Assembly (NCBI GenBank): GCA_944388585.1 | Contig: CALXJI010000004.1 | Location: forward strand, 124,001-188,000 | Length of the DNA: 64,000 nt | Source of the DNA: an uncultured Clostridia bacterium | Lineage (GTDB): Bacteria > Bacillota > Clostridia > TANB77 > CAG-465 | Direction: 5' to 3' | Part shown: in pieces, positions 34,121 through 43,772 of the stretch | Layout: the number at the start of each line of letters is the position of its first letter | Numbering within the stretch: the first letter of the stretch is position 1 | The notes under the pieces: generated by a model | The model's input: the letters and a program-made list of their open reading frames with translations, nothing else | The model's database searches: none | What the model was told of the DNA's origin: nothing | Made by a program: the position numbers and the translations under genes

Positions 34121-35617
34121 TTATTCAATGTCCTTAGTTATTACATCATGTGCTCCACCCTCACGAATACTTACATTTGACACAAGAGTAAGTCTTGCAT
34201 TTTCATGTAGATCTTGAATTGTTATTGAACCACAATTACACATAGTAGATTTTATCTTATCTAATGTTATTGATAAGTTTTCCTTTAAAGTACCAGCATA
34301 TGGAATATATGAGTCAACTCCCTCTTCAAAGGCAAGTTTAGTTTTACTTCCACCCATATCATATCTTTGCCAATTTCTTGCTCTATTTGAACCTTCTCCC
34401 CAATATTCTTTATAAAAGCTTCCATTTTTCTTTACAACTCTTGTTGGACTTTCATCAAATCTTGCAAAATATCTTCCCATCATTACAAAATCTGCTCCAA
34501 GAGCTAAAGCAAGTGTTATATGATAATCGTGTACTATACCACCATCTGAACATACTGGTATATATACACCTGTTTCTTCAAAATATTTATCTCTTTCTGC
34601 TACTACATCAATTAATGCGCTAGCTTGTCCTCTTCCTATACCTTTAGTCTCACGAGTAATACAAATAGAACCTCCGCCTACGCCAACTTTAACAAAGTCT
34701 GCTCCAGCTTCAGCAAGATATCTAAATCCTTGTGCATCAACAACATTTCCTGCACCTATTTTTACATCATCACCATATTTTTTTCTAACAAAATCTATTG
34801 TATTTTTTTGCCAAACTGAATATCCATCAGATGAATCAATACATAAAATATCTACACCTGCATCTACAAGTGCAGGGATTCTTTGCTCATAATCACGAGT
34901 ATTAATACCAGCACCTACAACATATCTTTTTTCTTCATCAAGTAATGAATTAGAATTATTTTTTCTATCTTCATAATCCTTTCTAAATACTAAAAATTTT
35001 AAGTTGCCTTCTTTATCCAATATAGGTAGACAACTTATTTTATTTTCCCAAATTTTATCATTTGCCTCTTTAAGCGTTATTCCCTCATCCGCATAAACTA
35101 AATTTTCTTTACGATTCATAAAATTTTCTATTTTTTCGTCTAAATTATCTCTTGAAAGTCTATAGTCTTTATCTGTAACTAACCCTAAAAATTTTCCATT
35201 TGCAGTTCCATCATCTGTAATCATTACTGTAGAATGTCCAGTTTGCTCAACAAGCTTTACTACATCTCTTAGTGTAGCATATGGTGTAACATTAGAATCA
35301 CTTATTACAAAACCAGCTTTATTTTTCTTAACATTTTCAACCATCTTTGCTTGTGACTCAATAGATTGAGAACCAAAGATAAATGCAATTCCTCCTTCTC
35401 TTGCAAGCGCTACCCCCATTTCTTCACCAGAAACAGATTGCATAATTGCAGAAACCATCGGAATATTTGCACATAACTTTGGTTCTTCATTTTTCTTAAA
35501 TTTTACTATTGGTGTTTTTAATGATACATTCTCAGGAATACATTTTTCTGTAGTTAAATTTGGTAATAGTAAAAACTCGCTAAATGTTCTTGAGATATCT
35601 GATAATATTTTACTCAT
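34121..35617 (-). CDS. guaB: Inosine-5'-monophosphate dehydrogenase
   Basis: Oxidises IMP to XMP with NAD, the committed step to GMP. 498 residues. The catalytic loop [20 protein letters not shown] near 308-327 contains the Cys nucleophile. A Bateman module of two CBS domains is visible between about 100 and 215 ([24 protein letters not shown]). [18 protein letters not shown] near 385 is the phosphate site. AAGGAGGAG precedes the start; promoter at 35651-35679. Cotranscribed with guaA. Confidence 0.97.
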   Translation of the reverse strand: MSKILSDISRTFSEFLLLPNLTTEKCIPENVSLKTPIVKFKKNEEPKLCANIPMVSAIMQSVSGEEMGVALAREGGIAFIFGSQSIESQAKMVENVKKNKAGFVISDSNVTPYATLRDVVKLVEQTGHSTVMITDDGTANGKFLGLVTDKDYRLSRDNLDEKIENFMNRKENLVYADEGITLKEANDKIWENKISCLPILDKEGNLKFLVFRKDYEDRKNNSNSLLDEEKRYVVGAGINTRDYEQRIPALVDAGVDILCIDSSDGYSVWQKNTIDFVRKKYGDDVKIGAGNVVDAQGFRYLAEAGADFVKVGVGGGSICITRETKGIGRGQASALIDVVAERDKYFEETGVYIPVCSDGGIVHDYHITLALALGADFVMMGRYFARFDESPTRVVKKNGSFYKEYWGEGSNRARNWQRYDMGGSKTKLAFEEGVDSYIPYAGTLKENLSITLDKIKSTMCNCGSITIQDLHENARLTLVSNVSIREGGAHDVITKDIE

Positions 35618-35650
35618 TTTTCTCCTCCTTCTATAAAAATATGTAGATAC

Positions 35651-35679
35651 ATTATATATTTTTTTTATGATTTTTACAA
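35651..35679 (-). promoter_or_regulatory. Promoter of guaB-guaA
   Basis: Minus strand -35 TTGTAA (35679-35674), 17-base spacer, -10 TATAAT (35656-35651). No purine riboswitch is visible in the short leader. Confidence 0.65.
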
Positions 35680-35716
35680 GTATTTTCGAGGAAAAAACGC
35701 AAATAATTCTCTTATT

Positions 35717-36583
35717 TTAAACTATGCCATGCTCATACAAATAACTTTTCATAGTTCTATATCCTAAAGTTACCATATAGTCTATTTTAGATACATCAAG
35801 AAGTGATATATTTCTACTTTCTATATCTAGCATATAATCTGCTTGTTTTATTTGCCATTCATTTATTTCATGCCCCATAATATCAAAAGACTTAAGAGCT
35901 GTATCTATTATATTATGAGGCTCTCTATTATTATCTATTTTTTCAAAATACACCACTAAAATTTTCTCATTACGCTCTCTTATGTCTTTTAATATAGTAA
36001 CTGGGCTATTTACACGAGTTCCACCATCTATAAGCAAATGATTTCCTATTCTTTTTGGTGAAAAAGCTGCAGGAAAAGCAGTACTTGCTCTTACTATACT
36101 AGACAATCTGCCATTATATACAATTTCTGGTACATCATCATAATATGTAGTATTTCTATTTATTTTTCTACTACAAAAATATACAATTTTTCCATCTATT
36201 ATATCTACTGCAGGAATTGCACATGGAATATTTACCTGACAAATATCTATCTTACCTTTTCTATAACACATATTATGTATTATATATTCAATATTATTTC
36301 CTTTTGCTAATGATTTTAATTTTATTTTTCCAGTAAATAAAGTTCCAAGAACTTTAAAAGGAATTAACTTATCATAATCTGTTATGCATTTACAATATTT
36401 TTTAAATATATAATATATTTCATCTGGAGAATATCCACATGCATATAATGATGCAACAATACTACCACTACTAGTTCCAGATATAGAGCTTATTTTTATT
36501 CCTTCTTCCTCTAAAGCTTTTAAAACACCGATGTGTGCAGCTCCCTTTACTCCTCCACCACTTAAAGCTAATCCTAGCTCCAT
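35717..36583 (-). CDS. Patatin-like phospholipase
   Basis: 288 residues. The oxyanion loop SGGGVKGAAHIGVL at 8-21, nucleophile elbow GTSSGSIVASL at 36-46 (Ser-39 in the GxSxG) and catalytic-dyad DGGTRVNSP near 188-196 are the patatin signature. These serine acylhydrolases cleave lipid acyl chains; in bacteria they can act on membrane phospholipids or be secreted, but this one has no signal peptide. AGGAGG lies before the ATG, inside a hairpin. It is the last gene of the ftsY-to-patatin run. Confidence 0.92.
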   Translation of the reverse strand: MELGLALSGGGVKGAAHIGVLKALEEEGIKISSISGTSSGSIVASLYACGYSPDEIYYIFKKYCKCITDYDKLIPFKVLGTLFTGKIKLKSLAKGNNIEYIIHNMCYRKGKIDICQVNIPCAIPAVDIIDGKIVYFCSRKINRNTTYYDDVPEIVYNGRLSSIVRASTAFPAAFSPKRIGNHLLIDGGTRVNSPVTILKDIRERNEKILVVYFEKIDNNREPHNIIDTALKSFDIMGHEINEWQIKQADYMLDIESRNISLLDVSKIDYMVTLGYRTMKSYLYEHGIV

Positions 36584-36585
36584 AA

Positions 36586-36620
36586 AAAATACACCTCCTA
36601 CTTTGTAGTTAGTGTATTTT
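36586..36620 (-). promoter_or_regulatory. Hairpin enclosing the ribosome site of the patatin gene
   Basis: Minus strand arms AAAATACAC (36620-36612) and GTGTATTTT (36594-36586) pair perfectly over 9 bp. The AGGAGGTG ribosome site lies at the edge of the loop and its last bases are in the stem; an inner CTAC/GTAG pair is also possible. TTTTTT follows, so it could terminate transcription after ruvC or limit patatin translation. Confidence 0.5.
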
Positions 36621-36628
36621 ATGACTTT

Positions 36629-37288
36629 TTATTTTAATATGTTACTTATGCCTTTTTCTTTACTCTTTGATTTTTTTTCTTTTTCAAGCGCTTTCTTTAT
36701 CATTTTATCTCTTTTTTTTAGTAATTCTTTATCTTTTTGAGACTCTTTTATATAAATCTCTTCAAGTTTAGTATAGCTTTTTTTCTTACTTTTATCTGTA
36801 CCATCAAACTCGGTATATCTATTATATTGAGTATGGCAAATTGCAAGAGCTAATGCATCTGCAGTATCATCAAGTTTAGGCATATTTTCAAGTTTTAAAA
36901 ATCTTTTAAGCATATCCATTACCTGATGCTTATTTGCTCTTCCATACCCCACAATCGCCTGTTTTGCTTGAATTGGTGTATATTCATATATATCTATATT
37001 ATGTTTAGATAGCGTGTTTAAAATGACACCTCTTGCTTGTGCAACTTTAATAGCTGTTGTTGTATTGGTATTAAAATATAAGTCTTCAATAGATGCTACA
37101 TCAATGTTTTTATGCCTTAAAAGGATTGCTTCTAAATCCTCTTCTATTTTATTAAGTCTTTTTGGAAAATAACTATTTTCAGGTGTAGTAATACATCCAT
37201 ATTCTAATATTTTATATTGATTATTACTAAAATTTATTATCCCATAACCTATTCTTCCAAATCCTGGATCAATACCAAGTATTACCAT
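36629..37288 (-). CDS. ruvC: Holliday junction resolvase RuvC with a basic C-terminal extension
   Basis: Structure-specific endonuclease that resolves Holliday junctions. 219 residues against about 160-190 usual. Catalytic acids fit: Asp-7 (ILGIDPGFGRIGYG), Glu-68 (VASIEDLYF), and Asp-141/144 (LDDTADALALAICH). The last 55 residues are a lysine-rich tail (KKRDKMIKKALEKEKKSKSKE) beyond the fold. ruvA and ruvB are not adjacent. Confidence 0.95.
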   Translation of the reverse strand: MVILGIDPGFGRIGYGIINFSNNQYKILEYGCITTPENSYFPKRLNKIEEDLEAILLRHKNIDVASIEDLYFNTNTTTAIKVAQARGVILNTLSKHNIDIYEYTPIQAKQAIVGYGRANKHQVMDMLKRFLKLENMPKLDDTADALALAICHTQYNRYTEFDGTDKSKKKSYTKLEEIYIKESQKDKELLKKRDKMIKKALEKEKKSKSKEKGISNILK

Positions 37289-37363
37289 AATACATTTATG
37301 ATATATACAAAAAAATATATCATATACTCCTTTCTTTTATAAAATATATATTTTTAACTTTTA

Positions 37364-37921
37364 TCAACCAGCCCATGATGAAATAAACCTCATCATAGAT
37401 ACAACGCCAAAAATAATAAATCCCAAACAAATATTAATTATCATTTTATATGTATAATATTTTTTAATAATACCTTTTTCATTCTCATTTAAAATTTCAT
37501 TACTAGATAACTTTATAATTAATATTATATTTGCAATTACTCTAGTAGGTACATATATTAATATAAACAGTTGAACTACTGTAATTAATGATTCATATAT
37601 ATATCTATCATCTGTATTAGTATAATTAATAACATCTTGTAGAGCCGGTGGTAAATCTAGTTCATTACTATCATTTATATCATTTTGTCTAATATACATT
37701 TCATTTATTACATTCAATGCATAAATCCCTATAAAAAATACTAAGTATACTATTAACAATATTTTAACGTATTTATTTATACGCTTAACCAAATCTAATT
37801 TTTTTGCTTTTTCAATTATATCTTTATTTTCTTTTTTCAATAAAACATGATTAACAATTGTTATAATAACTACAACAATTGATACTATAGGACAAACAAA
37901 TAACAATAATATTATATCCAT
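37364..37921 (-). CDS. Four-segment membrane protein of unknown function (paralogue A)
   Basis: 185 residues with hydrophobic segments at about 3-25, 50-70, 112-135 and 157-180. After segment three it has LNENEKGIIKKYYTYKMI, which closely resembles the KINENEKALIEKIYNV stretch at the same place in the next gene (37988), so the two are probably diverged duplicates. GGGGGAG precedes the start. It lies between ruvC and its paralogue. No functional motif is visible. Confidence 0.7.
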   Translation of the reverse strand: MDIILLLFVCPIVSIVVVIITIVNHVLLKKENKDIIEKAKKLDLVKRINKYVKILLIVYLVFFIGIYALNVINEMYIRQNDINDSNELDLPPALQDVINYTNTDDRYIYESLITVVQLFILIYVPTRVIANIILIIKLSSNEILNENEKGIIKKYYTYKMIINICLGFIIFGVVSMMRFISSWAG

Positions 37922-37987
37922 ATTCTCCCCCTTTATATAAAATATACTTTAACTTATTTTTATAAAATATTCCCCTTAAGCTAAGAA

Positions 37988-38512
37988 CTAATAATAAGGC
38001 TCACTAAATACAAATCCCCATATAACTCTATAAACATCTAAAAATATAAACAAAAATATTAATCCTAAAATAGAAACATTATAGATTTTCTCAATTAAAG
38101 CTTTTTCATTTTCATTTATTTTTTTACATTTATTTACATATATCTTTATTATTATACTCTTTAATATATATATTATAAAAGCCCAAATTATAAGAGTAGT
38201 AATTGTAGTAAAAATTTCTGTAGTTGGTGTCCTAACTACTACTTTAAACATTTCACTCATTAGCACGCTATATTCAATTATACTGTTTATAGATAAGATT
38301 ATTGAAAAAGTAACTAAACCTATTATAATTGCAAACATAATGTAGTTAAATATTTGTATTCCTTTTAATTTTTCTCTTATTCCTTTTAAAGTATTATTTT
38401 CCTCTTGTGTTAAATTTTCTATATTCTTTTTAATCTTAAAAATTCTTTTTAAACAAAAAGCACCTAATACTATTAAAAATATCAACAAAACAATTAATTT
38501 AATTATTTCCAT
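37988..38512 (-). CDS. Four-segment membrane protein of unknown function (paralogue B)
   Basis: 174 residues with hydrophobic segments near 3-22, 55-75, 103-125 and 145-170, and the shared NENEK...I.K.Y element before the last segment. It follows the debranching-like gene by 18 bases. GAGGTAGATAGT precedes the ATG. Paired with paralogue A; possibly a two-subunit membrane assembly. Confidence 0.7.
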   Translation of the reverse strand: MEIIKLIVLLIFLIVLGAFCLKRIFKIKKNIENLTQEENNTLKGIREKLKGIQIFNYIMFAIIIGLVTFSIILSINSIIEYSVLMSEMFKVVVRTPTTEIFTTITTLIIWAFIIYILKSIIIKIYVNKCKKINENEKALIEKIYNVSILGLIFLFIFLDVYRVIWGFVFSEPYY

Positions 38513-38530
38513 ACTATCTACCTCAAACTA

Positions 38531-40348
38531 TTACATAAACATATGATATAATCTTACCATTTCAGCATTTGTAAGAATATCATAACTCATACCATCAATT
38601 GCAACACCTTTTTCACTGTAAACTTTTTTAGTTCCACCATTTACATATTTTCCCACATCTTGTAATAATTCTTTAACAAGATTATATGCTATTTTTTGTG
38701 ATGCCCTAGTTATTCCTGTAAGTCTTAAATTTGCTTTTATAAAATGTGCCATATATTTTGGATATATAAGTCCATCATAATGTGGTGAATACTTAGAAAC
38801 ACTTCTAAGTCCATATGGTGTATATAACTCTTTAAATATAGAATCTAGTAATTTATTTGGAATATCATCACTTACACAAGGAAACGATAAACTTAAAGTA
38901 TAAATCATTTCAATATTTGCATATGACTCTTCTTCATCAATTCGTCTTTTCATTATATTCTTTTCTTTAATCCAAAACTCATTTTCAATCAAATTTTTAA
39001 AATAAGTTTCTTGTATTTCAAACTGTTTATCCGTATCTCCTATCCAAGTTAATATATTTAAATATATCTTAATTGCATTAAGCATTAAAGCTGTAATCTC
39101 TATAGACTTAAAACAAGTAGCTCTATTTTCTGGCTCTATTAAATTATATAAAATTTCCTTTATCGAATCCATATAAAGTTCAATTCTTCCTTCTTTTTGA
39201 AGAATTCTATTTACAGCTTCAATGTACCATAATCTCAAGATATTGTATTTTTCTTTTAAATCATCTTTAAGTTCTAATTTAGATATCTCTTTTATCATCT
39301 TATATATATTTAAAACAGTAATCTTTGCTTCCTTTACACGTTTGAAATATAAATATTTTCCTTCTACTGCACGAACTATATCTATGAGTTCATCGATGTC
39401 TTTTTCTAGCTCTTGCTCAGTTAACAAATGTATTAAATTTTTATAATCATTTTCAAAGAATTTTGAATATGGAAGAGTTGTAATCATAATGTCTTTCATA
39501 TTGGAATTAATCATAGACTTTGCCAAGTCTTGCAATTCTATAAAACTATCATCTACATCAAATGTGGCATTTTTATTTCTAATTTCTATATTATTAAATA
39601 CATCTAATACATTTATGTCTTCTAAATTAAAATCTTTATATGAACAAAATACATATAATTTTGTTTCACTAAGTCCTTTTATATCTGACTCAAAATGTCC
39701 ACATATTGCTAAGTCTTCAAAATATATTTCCTTTTTTAATTCTGTATTTACAAGCTCATGCTTTACTTCTCTTAACACATTATTATCTGCAACCCAATTC
39801 ATTTTATCCGATTTTAGTGATAAATTTTCTTGTTTTAAAACACTAATTGAGATAAATGTACCATCGTCTGTATCTCTTTGATTAAATTTTAGCATACTAT
39901 TATTTTTCATATTATAAAAATCTCTATATGTTATTAGTGGAATAACTTTAAACTTAACATTACTTCTTAACATATTTTTTATAGTATACTCTATACATAA
40001 TATTCCTTCATTTTCAACAAACGAAAATCTTTTTGAATAGCTTAAATCTGAAAAATTATATTCAAAATAATTTTTTTCCAAGTCAATACTTGTTAAATAT
40101 TCTTTTGTATTCATCTCTTTTGAATTTGTATCAATTTCTACCATTCTATATGTATTTCCATCTATATCAAAAGTTTCTACAATATTTTCTAACAAAACTC
40201 TTCCATTTTTTATATACATTCCATGATAAGGCTTTTTTGTATATAGTGTACCTGTTGTACAAAAACATATCTTAGAGTTGTCAGTTAAAGAATATTCAAT
40301 TTGTCTTGCTTGTTCATAATTATTTATTTCTCTTTTGTATTTAAACAT
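38531..40348 (-). CDS. Diverged glycogen debranching enzyme-like protein
   Basis: 605 residues. The N-terminal third matches the GDE N-terminal beta domain: YHGMYIKNGRVLLENIVETF near 41-60, then FSFVENEGILCIEYTIKN near 107 and KVIPLITYRDFYNM near 133. The C-terminal (alpha/alpha) part retains PYGLRSVSKYSPHYDGLIYP and AHFIKANLRLTG near 505-548 but I could not find the WGRD-type active-site motifs of amylo-alpha-1,6-glucosidases. It may be a catalytically altered carbohydrate-binding relative. Its ATG is 3 bases from the yvcK stop with the ribosome site inside yvcK. Confidence 0.65.
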   Translation of the reverse strand: MFKYKREINNYEQARQIEYSLTDNSKICFCTTGTLYTKKPYHGMYIKNGRVLLENIVETFDIDGNTYRMVEIDTNSKEMNTKEYLTSIDLEKNYFEYNFSDLSYSKRFSFVENEGILCIEYTIKNMLRSNVKFKVIPLITYRDFYNMKNNSMLKFNQRDTDDGTFISISVLKQENLSLKSDKMNWVADNNVLREVKHELVNTELKKEIYFEDLAICGHFESDIKGLSETKLYVFCSYKDFNLEDINVLDVFNNIEIRNKNATFDVDDSFIELQDLAKSMINSNMKDIMITTLPYSKFFENDYKNLIHLLTEQELEKDIDELIDIVRAVEGKYLYFKRVKEAKITVLNIYKMIKEISKLELKDDLKEKYNILRLWYIEAVNRILQKEGRIELYMDSIKEILYNLIEPENRATCFKSIEITALMLNAIKIYLNILTWIGDTDKQFEIQETYFKNLIENEFWIKEKNIMKRRIDEEESYANIEMIYTLSLSFPCVSDDIPNKLLDSIFKELYTPYGLRSVSKYSPHYDGLIYPKYMAHFIKANLRLTGITRASQKIAYNLVKELLQDVGKYVNGGTKKVYSEKGVAIDGMSYDILTNAEMVRLYHMFM

Positions 40349-40351
40349 TTC

Positions 40352-41821
40352 CTACTCCTTTGAGATTTCATCTTTTATTTTATTTATAGTAGCTTGTGTT
40401 TTCTCACTTGTTTTTATCTCTTTTGGCTTTTTATTCTTCTTTTGTTTTTCTATTTTTTTCTGTACGTTTTTTCTTTTTGCATTTTGCATTTTTGCTTTAA
40501 TAAATTTCTTACCATTAAGAATTTTTTCTTTTTGCATATGTTTTCTTTTAACTGATACAATATTTAAATCTCCTATTGATTTTGTCAAAGATAAAGTCAT
40601 AATTATCTCTGCAAGTCTATCTGCATCATGTATTAAAGCATTCTTAGCAGTTAAAACTAAATCTTCTTGAATTACACATATTGCTCTATTTTGTATATTT
40701 TCAAGATCTATTGTTACTGCTGTTGAATCTTCCTGATTGAAATCTTTTATCATTTCAGGTGTTATTTCACCATTATTTACTATTGCATAATCTAGTACAT
40801 GTTTTCCTAGATATCTTTCAACTTCATTTATATATCTTGCAAGAGTATATCCTTCTGTTTGACCTGGTTGATTCATAATGTTTGCAACATATACTTTTTT
40901 TGCTTTAGATTTTACAATAGCTTTTGTTACATCTTCAAATAATAGATTTGATATAATAGATGTATATAATGATCCTGGACCAAGTACTATAATATTTGCT
41001 TTTTTAATTGCATCTATTACTTCTGGAACAACTTTTAAACTTCCATCTTTCAAAAATACTTGCTTTATTGCTGTTCTTGTTTCTCTTACTCTTTCGCTAA
41101 TATTTTCTTTTCCAACAACCACTTCACCATTTTCAAGACCTGCACAAAGTATTAACTCATCTGTTGTTACAGGATAAATATCTCCTTGTACTTTAAATAT
41201 ATCTGATAGCTTGTCTATAGCTTTTGGAAAACTTCCTGTAATATCTGTTAGCGCATTTATTATTAAGTTTCCAACAGATGTATCACCTACTGTTTTATAT
41301 GTTAAAAGCTTAGAAAAATCTGACTCAGATGTAGATAAAGCAGACACACACTTTCTAATATCACCTGGTGTTATTCTTTCTTCTTTACTCATAGCTGATG
41401 TTAGTGTATAGTCATCTGCTGAAACATTTACTACTGCTGTAATATTTGATGTATATTCTTTAAGTCCTTTAAGTAAATTAGGAAGACCAGATCCTCCACC
41501 GATTACCACTACTCTTGGACCTTTTTTAAGTCTTGGATCACCATATAATAATTGTCTTATACGTACATTTTTATTTCTCTTTGAAATATTTTTAAGAGAA
41601 ACAAGTAATATATTTCTTTGTGCTAAAATAAATGAAAATATTATTCCAAATATAGATAAAGTAATTAAAAGTACATATGCTATAAGCATAGTAGGAGTTA
41701 AATCACTTGTTCTACCTAAACTTATTCCACAAAATATTAAAAGTAATACTGATACAATAAGCGTAAATATATATCTTTTTACTCTAGCTCCTGGCTTTAA
41801 CCATTCTAATAAATCTTTCAT
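40352..41821 (-). CDS. yvcK: YvcK/CofD-like protein with membrane segments, degenerate active-site motif
   Basis: 489 residues. Two hydrophobic segments at about 17-35 and 44-66 precede the YvcK/CofD fold, with GPRVVVIGGGSGLPNLLKGL at 101-120, TPGDIRKCVSALS at 151-163, and PGSLYTSIISNLL and VANIMNQPGQTEG (UDP-sugar-binding region). In YvcK the loop after the second strand reads VADDGGSSGRLR; here it is NVSADDYTLTSAMSKEE (132-148), so GGSSG is gone. The C-terminal 70 residues are lysine-rich. YvcK proteins bind UDP-GlcNAc and regulate wall synthesis and central carbon use. It lies between murB and the debranching-like gene; rapZ and whiA, its usual partners, are absent here. Confidence 0.85.
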   Translation of the reverse strand: MKDLLEWLKPGARVKRYIFTLIVSVLLLIFCGISLGRTSDLTPTMLIAYVLLITLSIFGIIFSFILAQRNILLVSLKNISKRNKNVRIRQLLYGDPRLKKGPRVVVIGGGSGLPNLLKGLKEYTSNITAVVNVSADDYTLTSAMSKEERITPGDIRKCVSALSTSESDFSKLLTYKTVGDTSVGNLIINALTDITGSFPKAIDKLSDIFKVQGDIYPVTTDELILCAGLENGEVVVGKENISERVRETRTAIKQVFLKDGSLKVVPEVIDAIKKANIIVLGPGSLYTSIISNLLFEDVTKAIVKSKAKKVYVANIMNQPGQTEGYTLARYINEVERYLGKHVLDYAIVNNGEITPEMIKDFNQEDSTAVTIDLENIQNRAICVIQEDLVLTAKNALIHDADRLAEIIMTLSLTKSIGDLNIVSVKRKHMQKEKILNGKKFIKAKMQNAKRKNVQKKIEKQKKNKKPKEIKTSEKTQATINKIKDEISKE

Positions 41822-41823
41822 AA

Positions 41824-42732
41824 TTAATTTCCTCCTAAAATTACAACCTCTTCTTGTAATTTAACATTAAATTTTTCATATACTTTTTCCTTTACATACT
41901 CTATTAAGTCTAATACATCTTTGCAAGTAGCGTCTCCTGCATTTATCATGAAGCCTGAATGCTTTGTAGATACTTGTGCTCCACCTATTTTATATCCTTT
42001 AAGTCCACAATCATCTACAAGTTTTCCTACAAAATATCCCTCAGGTCTTTTAAATACACTTCCAAAGTTTGGATACTCTATTGGTTGTTTTTGTTTTCTA
42101 GAATTCATATTTTCTTCCATTACTCTAGATATCTCTTCTTTATTACCCTTTTGTAATTTATATATAGCATATACTACCACATATTCAGGATTTTCTACAA
42201 ACATACTATGTCTATATGTAAAATTTGCATCTTTTCCATCAATTTCATTTAAATTTCCGTTTTCATCTAGAAATCCTACTTTTTCTACTACATTTACCAT
42301 TTCAGATCCATATGCTCCTGCATTCATTCTAATTCCTCCACCAACACTTCCAGGGATTCCACATGCAAACTCTAGTCCTGATAATGAGTTTTCTTTAGCA
42401 ATTTGAGAAAGTTTTGGAACAGAACATCCAGAATATGCTTTAATATGCTCACCATTTACCTCTACAGTTGAAAATTTATTTGATATTTTAATAATTAAAG
42501 CATTTACTCCTTCATCTTTTACCAAAAGATTACTTCCGTTTCCAATGACATAATACTTTATGTTATTTTTTCTAGCATACTCTAATATCTTTTGTATTTC
42601 TTCTATACTTGATGGCTCAACCATACAATCACATGGCCCTCCAACCCTCATTGTAGTATGCTTTTTCATAGGCTCATTATATTTTATACTATCTTTAGAT
42701 AAAATCTCTTCTAATCCTTTATATTTATCCAT
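41824..42732 (-). CDS. murB: UDP-N-acetylenolpyruvoylglucosamine reductase MurB
   Basis: FAD enzyme that forms UDP-MurNAc, the first committed peptidoglycan precursor. 302 residues, type II (short). Motifs: KKHTTMRVGGPCD near 23, IGNGSNLLVKDEG near 63, GLEFACGIPGSVGGGIRMNAGAYGSE (in part) near 117, and FGSVFKRPEGYFVGKLVD near 223 carrying the catalytic Ser. The C-terminal EEVVILGGN is normal. It begins 9 bases after ftsY and is followed by yvcK. Confidence 0.96.
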   Translation of the reverse strand: MDKYKGLEEILSKDSIKYNEPMKKHTTMRVGGPCDCMVEPSSIEEIQKILEYARKNNIKYYVIGNGSNLLVKDEGVNALIIKISNKFSTVEVNGEHIKAYSGCSVPKLSQIAKENSLSGLEFACGIPGSVGGGIRMNAGAYGSEMVNVVEKVGFLDENGNLNEIDGKDANFTYRHSMFVENPEYVVVYAIYKLQKGNKEEISRVMEENMNSRKQKQPIEYPNFGSVFKRPEGYFVGKLVDDCGLKGYKIGGAQVSTKHSGFMINAGDATCKDVLDLIEYVKEKVYEKFNVKLQEEVVILGGN

Positions 42733-42741
42733 ACCTACCTC

Positions 42742-43653
42742 CTATATTATTGCATCAACAAAAGTTTTAGCATCAAACATTTCAATATCATCTATTTTTT
42801 CACCAACACCTATATATTTTACAGGTATTTTTAGTTCATCTACTATACTAAATACAACTCCACCCTTTGCTGTTGAATCTAATTTTGTTAAAAATATTCC
42901 ATTAACATTTGTTTTTTCAAGAAAGCTTTTTGCTTGAATAGCTCCATTTTGACCTGTTGTTGCATCAAGCACCATAATTGTTTCTTTTAAAACATCATCT
43001 GGTATATTTTTATCTATTATCTTCTTCATTTTTTCAAGTTCATCCATTAAATTCTTCTTATTATGAAGTCTACCTGCTGTATCACAAATTAGTATGTCAT
43101 AATTTTCATTCATAAATTTTTTAGTAGCGTCAAATATTACTGATGATGGGTCTTGCATCTCCTCACCAAGACAAATATCTACACTATTTCTTTTCGCCCA
43201 TACATCTAATTGTTCTATGGCACCAGCTCTAAATGTATCTGCTGCTGCAAGTAATACTTTTTTACCTGCATTTTTATATAATTTTGCAAGTTTACCAATT
43301 GATGTAGTTTTACCTACACCATTTACTCCTACTACTAATATTACTTGCTTTTCATCTAAATTAATACTATTTTGAGCATTAATCTCATCTGATGTTAAAA
43401 CTTCTGTCATTTCTTTTCTAAGTAACTCTTTTATTGCATTTTCACTTTTATCTACCTGCTTTTTTAAATCTGCTCTTAATTTATCACAAATCTTTGTACT
43501 TGTTTCATATCCTACATCAGATAAAATTAAAGTTTCTTCAATTTCATCAATTACTTCTTCTATATCTTTTTTATCTGCAAAAATGTTACTCATTTTTACA
43601 TCTATTGCTTCTTTTGTCTTTCTTAAATTTTCTTTTATTTTGTCAAAAAACAT
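42742..43653 (-). CDS. ftsY: Signal recognition particle receptor FtsY
   Basis: GTPase that docks SRP-bound ribosomes at the membrane. 303 residues from ATG 43653 (GGAGG 6 bases upstream; the ATG at 43659 touches it). N domain 1-90, then GVNGVGKTTSIGKLA P-loop near 110, DTAGRLHNKKNLMDEL near 195, and LTKLDSTAKGG near 255. It lacks the long acidic A domain, as in most Firmicutes. It begins the murB-yvcK run. Confidence 0.96.
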   Translation of the reverse strand: MFFDKIKENLRKTKEAIDVKMSNIFADKKDIEEVIDEIEETLILSDVGYETSTKICDKLRADLKKQVDKSENAIKELLRKEMTEVLTSDEINAQNSINLDEKQVILVVGVNGVGKTTSIGKLAKLYKNAGKKVLLAAADTFRAGAIEQLDVWAKRNSVDICLGEEMQDPSSVIFDATKKFMNENYDILICDTAGRLHNKKNLMDELEKMKKIIDKNIPDDVLKETIMVLDATTGQNGAIQAKSFLEKTNVNGIFLTKLDSTAKGGVVFSIVDELKIPVKYIGVGEKIDDIEMFDAKTFVDAII

Positions 43654-43685
43654 AATCATCCTCCAATGTATATTAACTCATATTA

Positions 43686-43713
43686 ATTATATCATATAAT
43701 TAATATAATTCAA
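43686..43713 (-). promoter_or_regulatory. Promoter of the ftsY-murB-yvcK run
   Basis: Minus strand -35 TTGAAT (43713-43708), 16-base spacer, -10 TATAAT (43691-43686). Confidence 0.5.
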
Positions 43714-43727
43714 TATAATTAAAAAGT

Positions 43728-43768
43728 AAAAGAAAAAATAGATTGCCAATATAATTGACAACCTATTT
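43728..43768 (-). terminator. Terminator of the gene at 43773
   Basis: 15-bp stem (43736-43750 with 43754-43768; AAATAGGTTGTCAAT on the minus strand, two G-U pairs), 3-base loop, tail TTTTTTCTTTT. Confidence 0.88.
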
Positions 43769-43772
43769 TATA

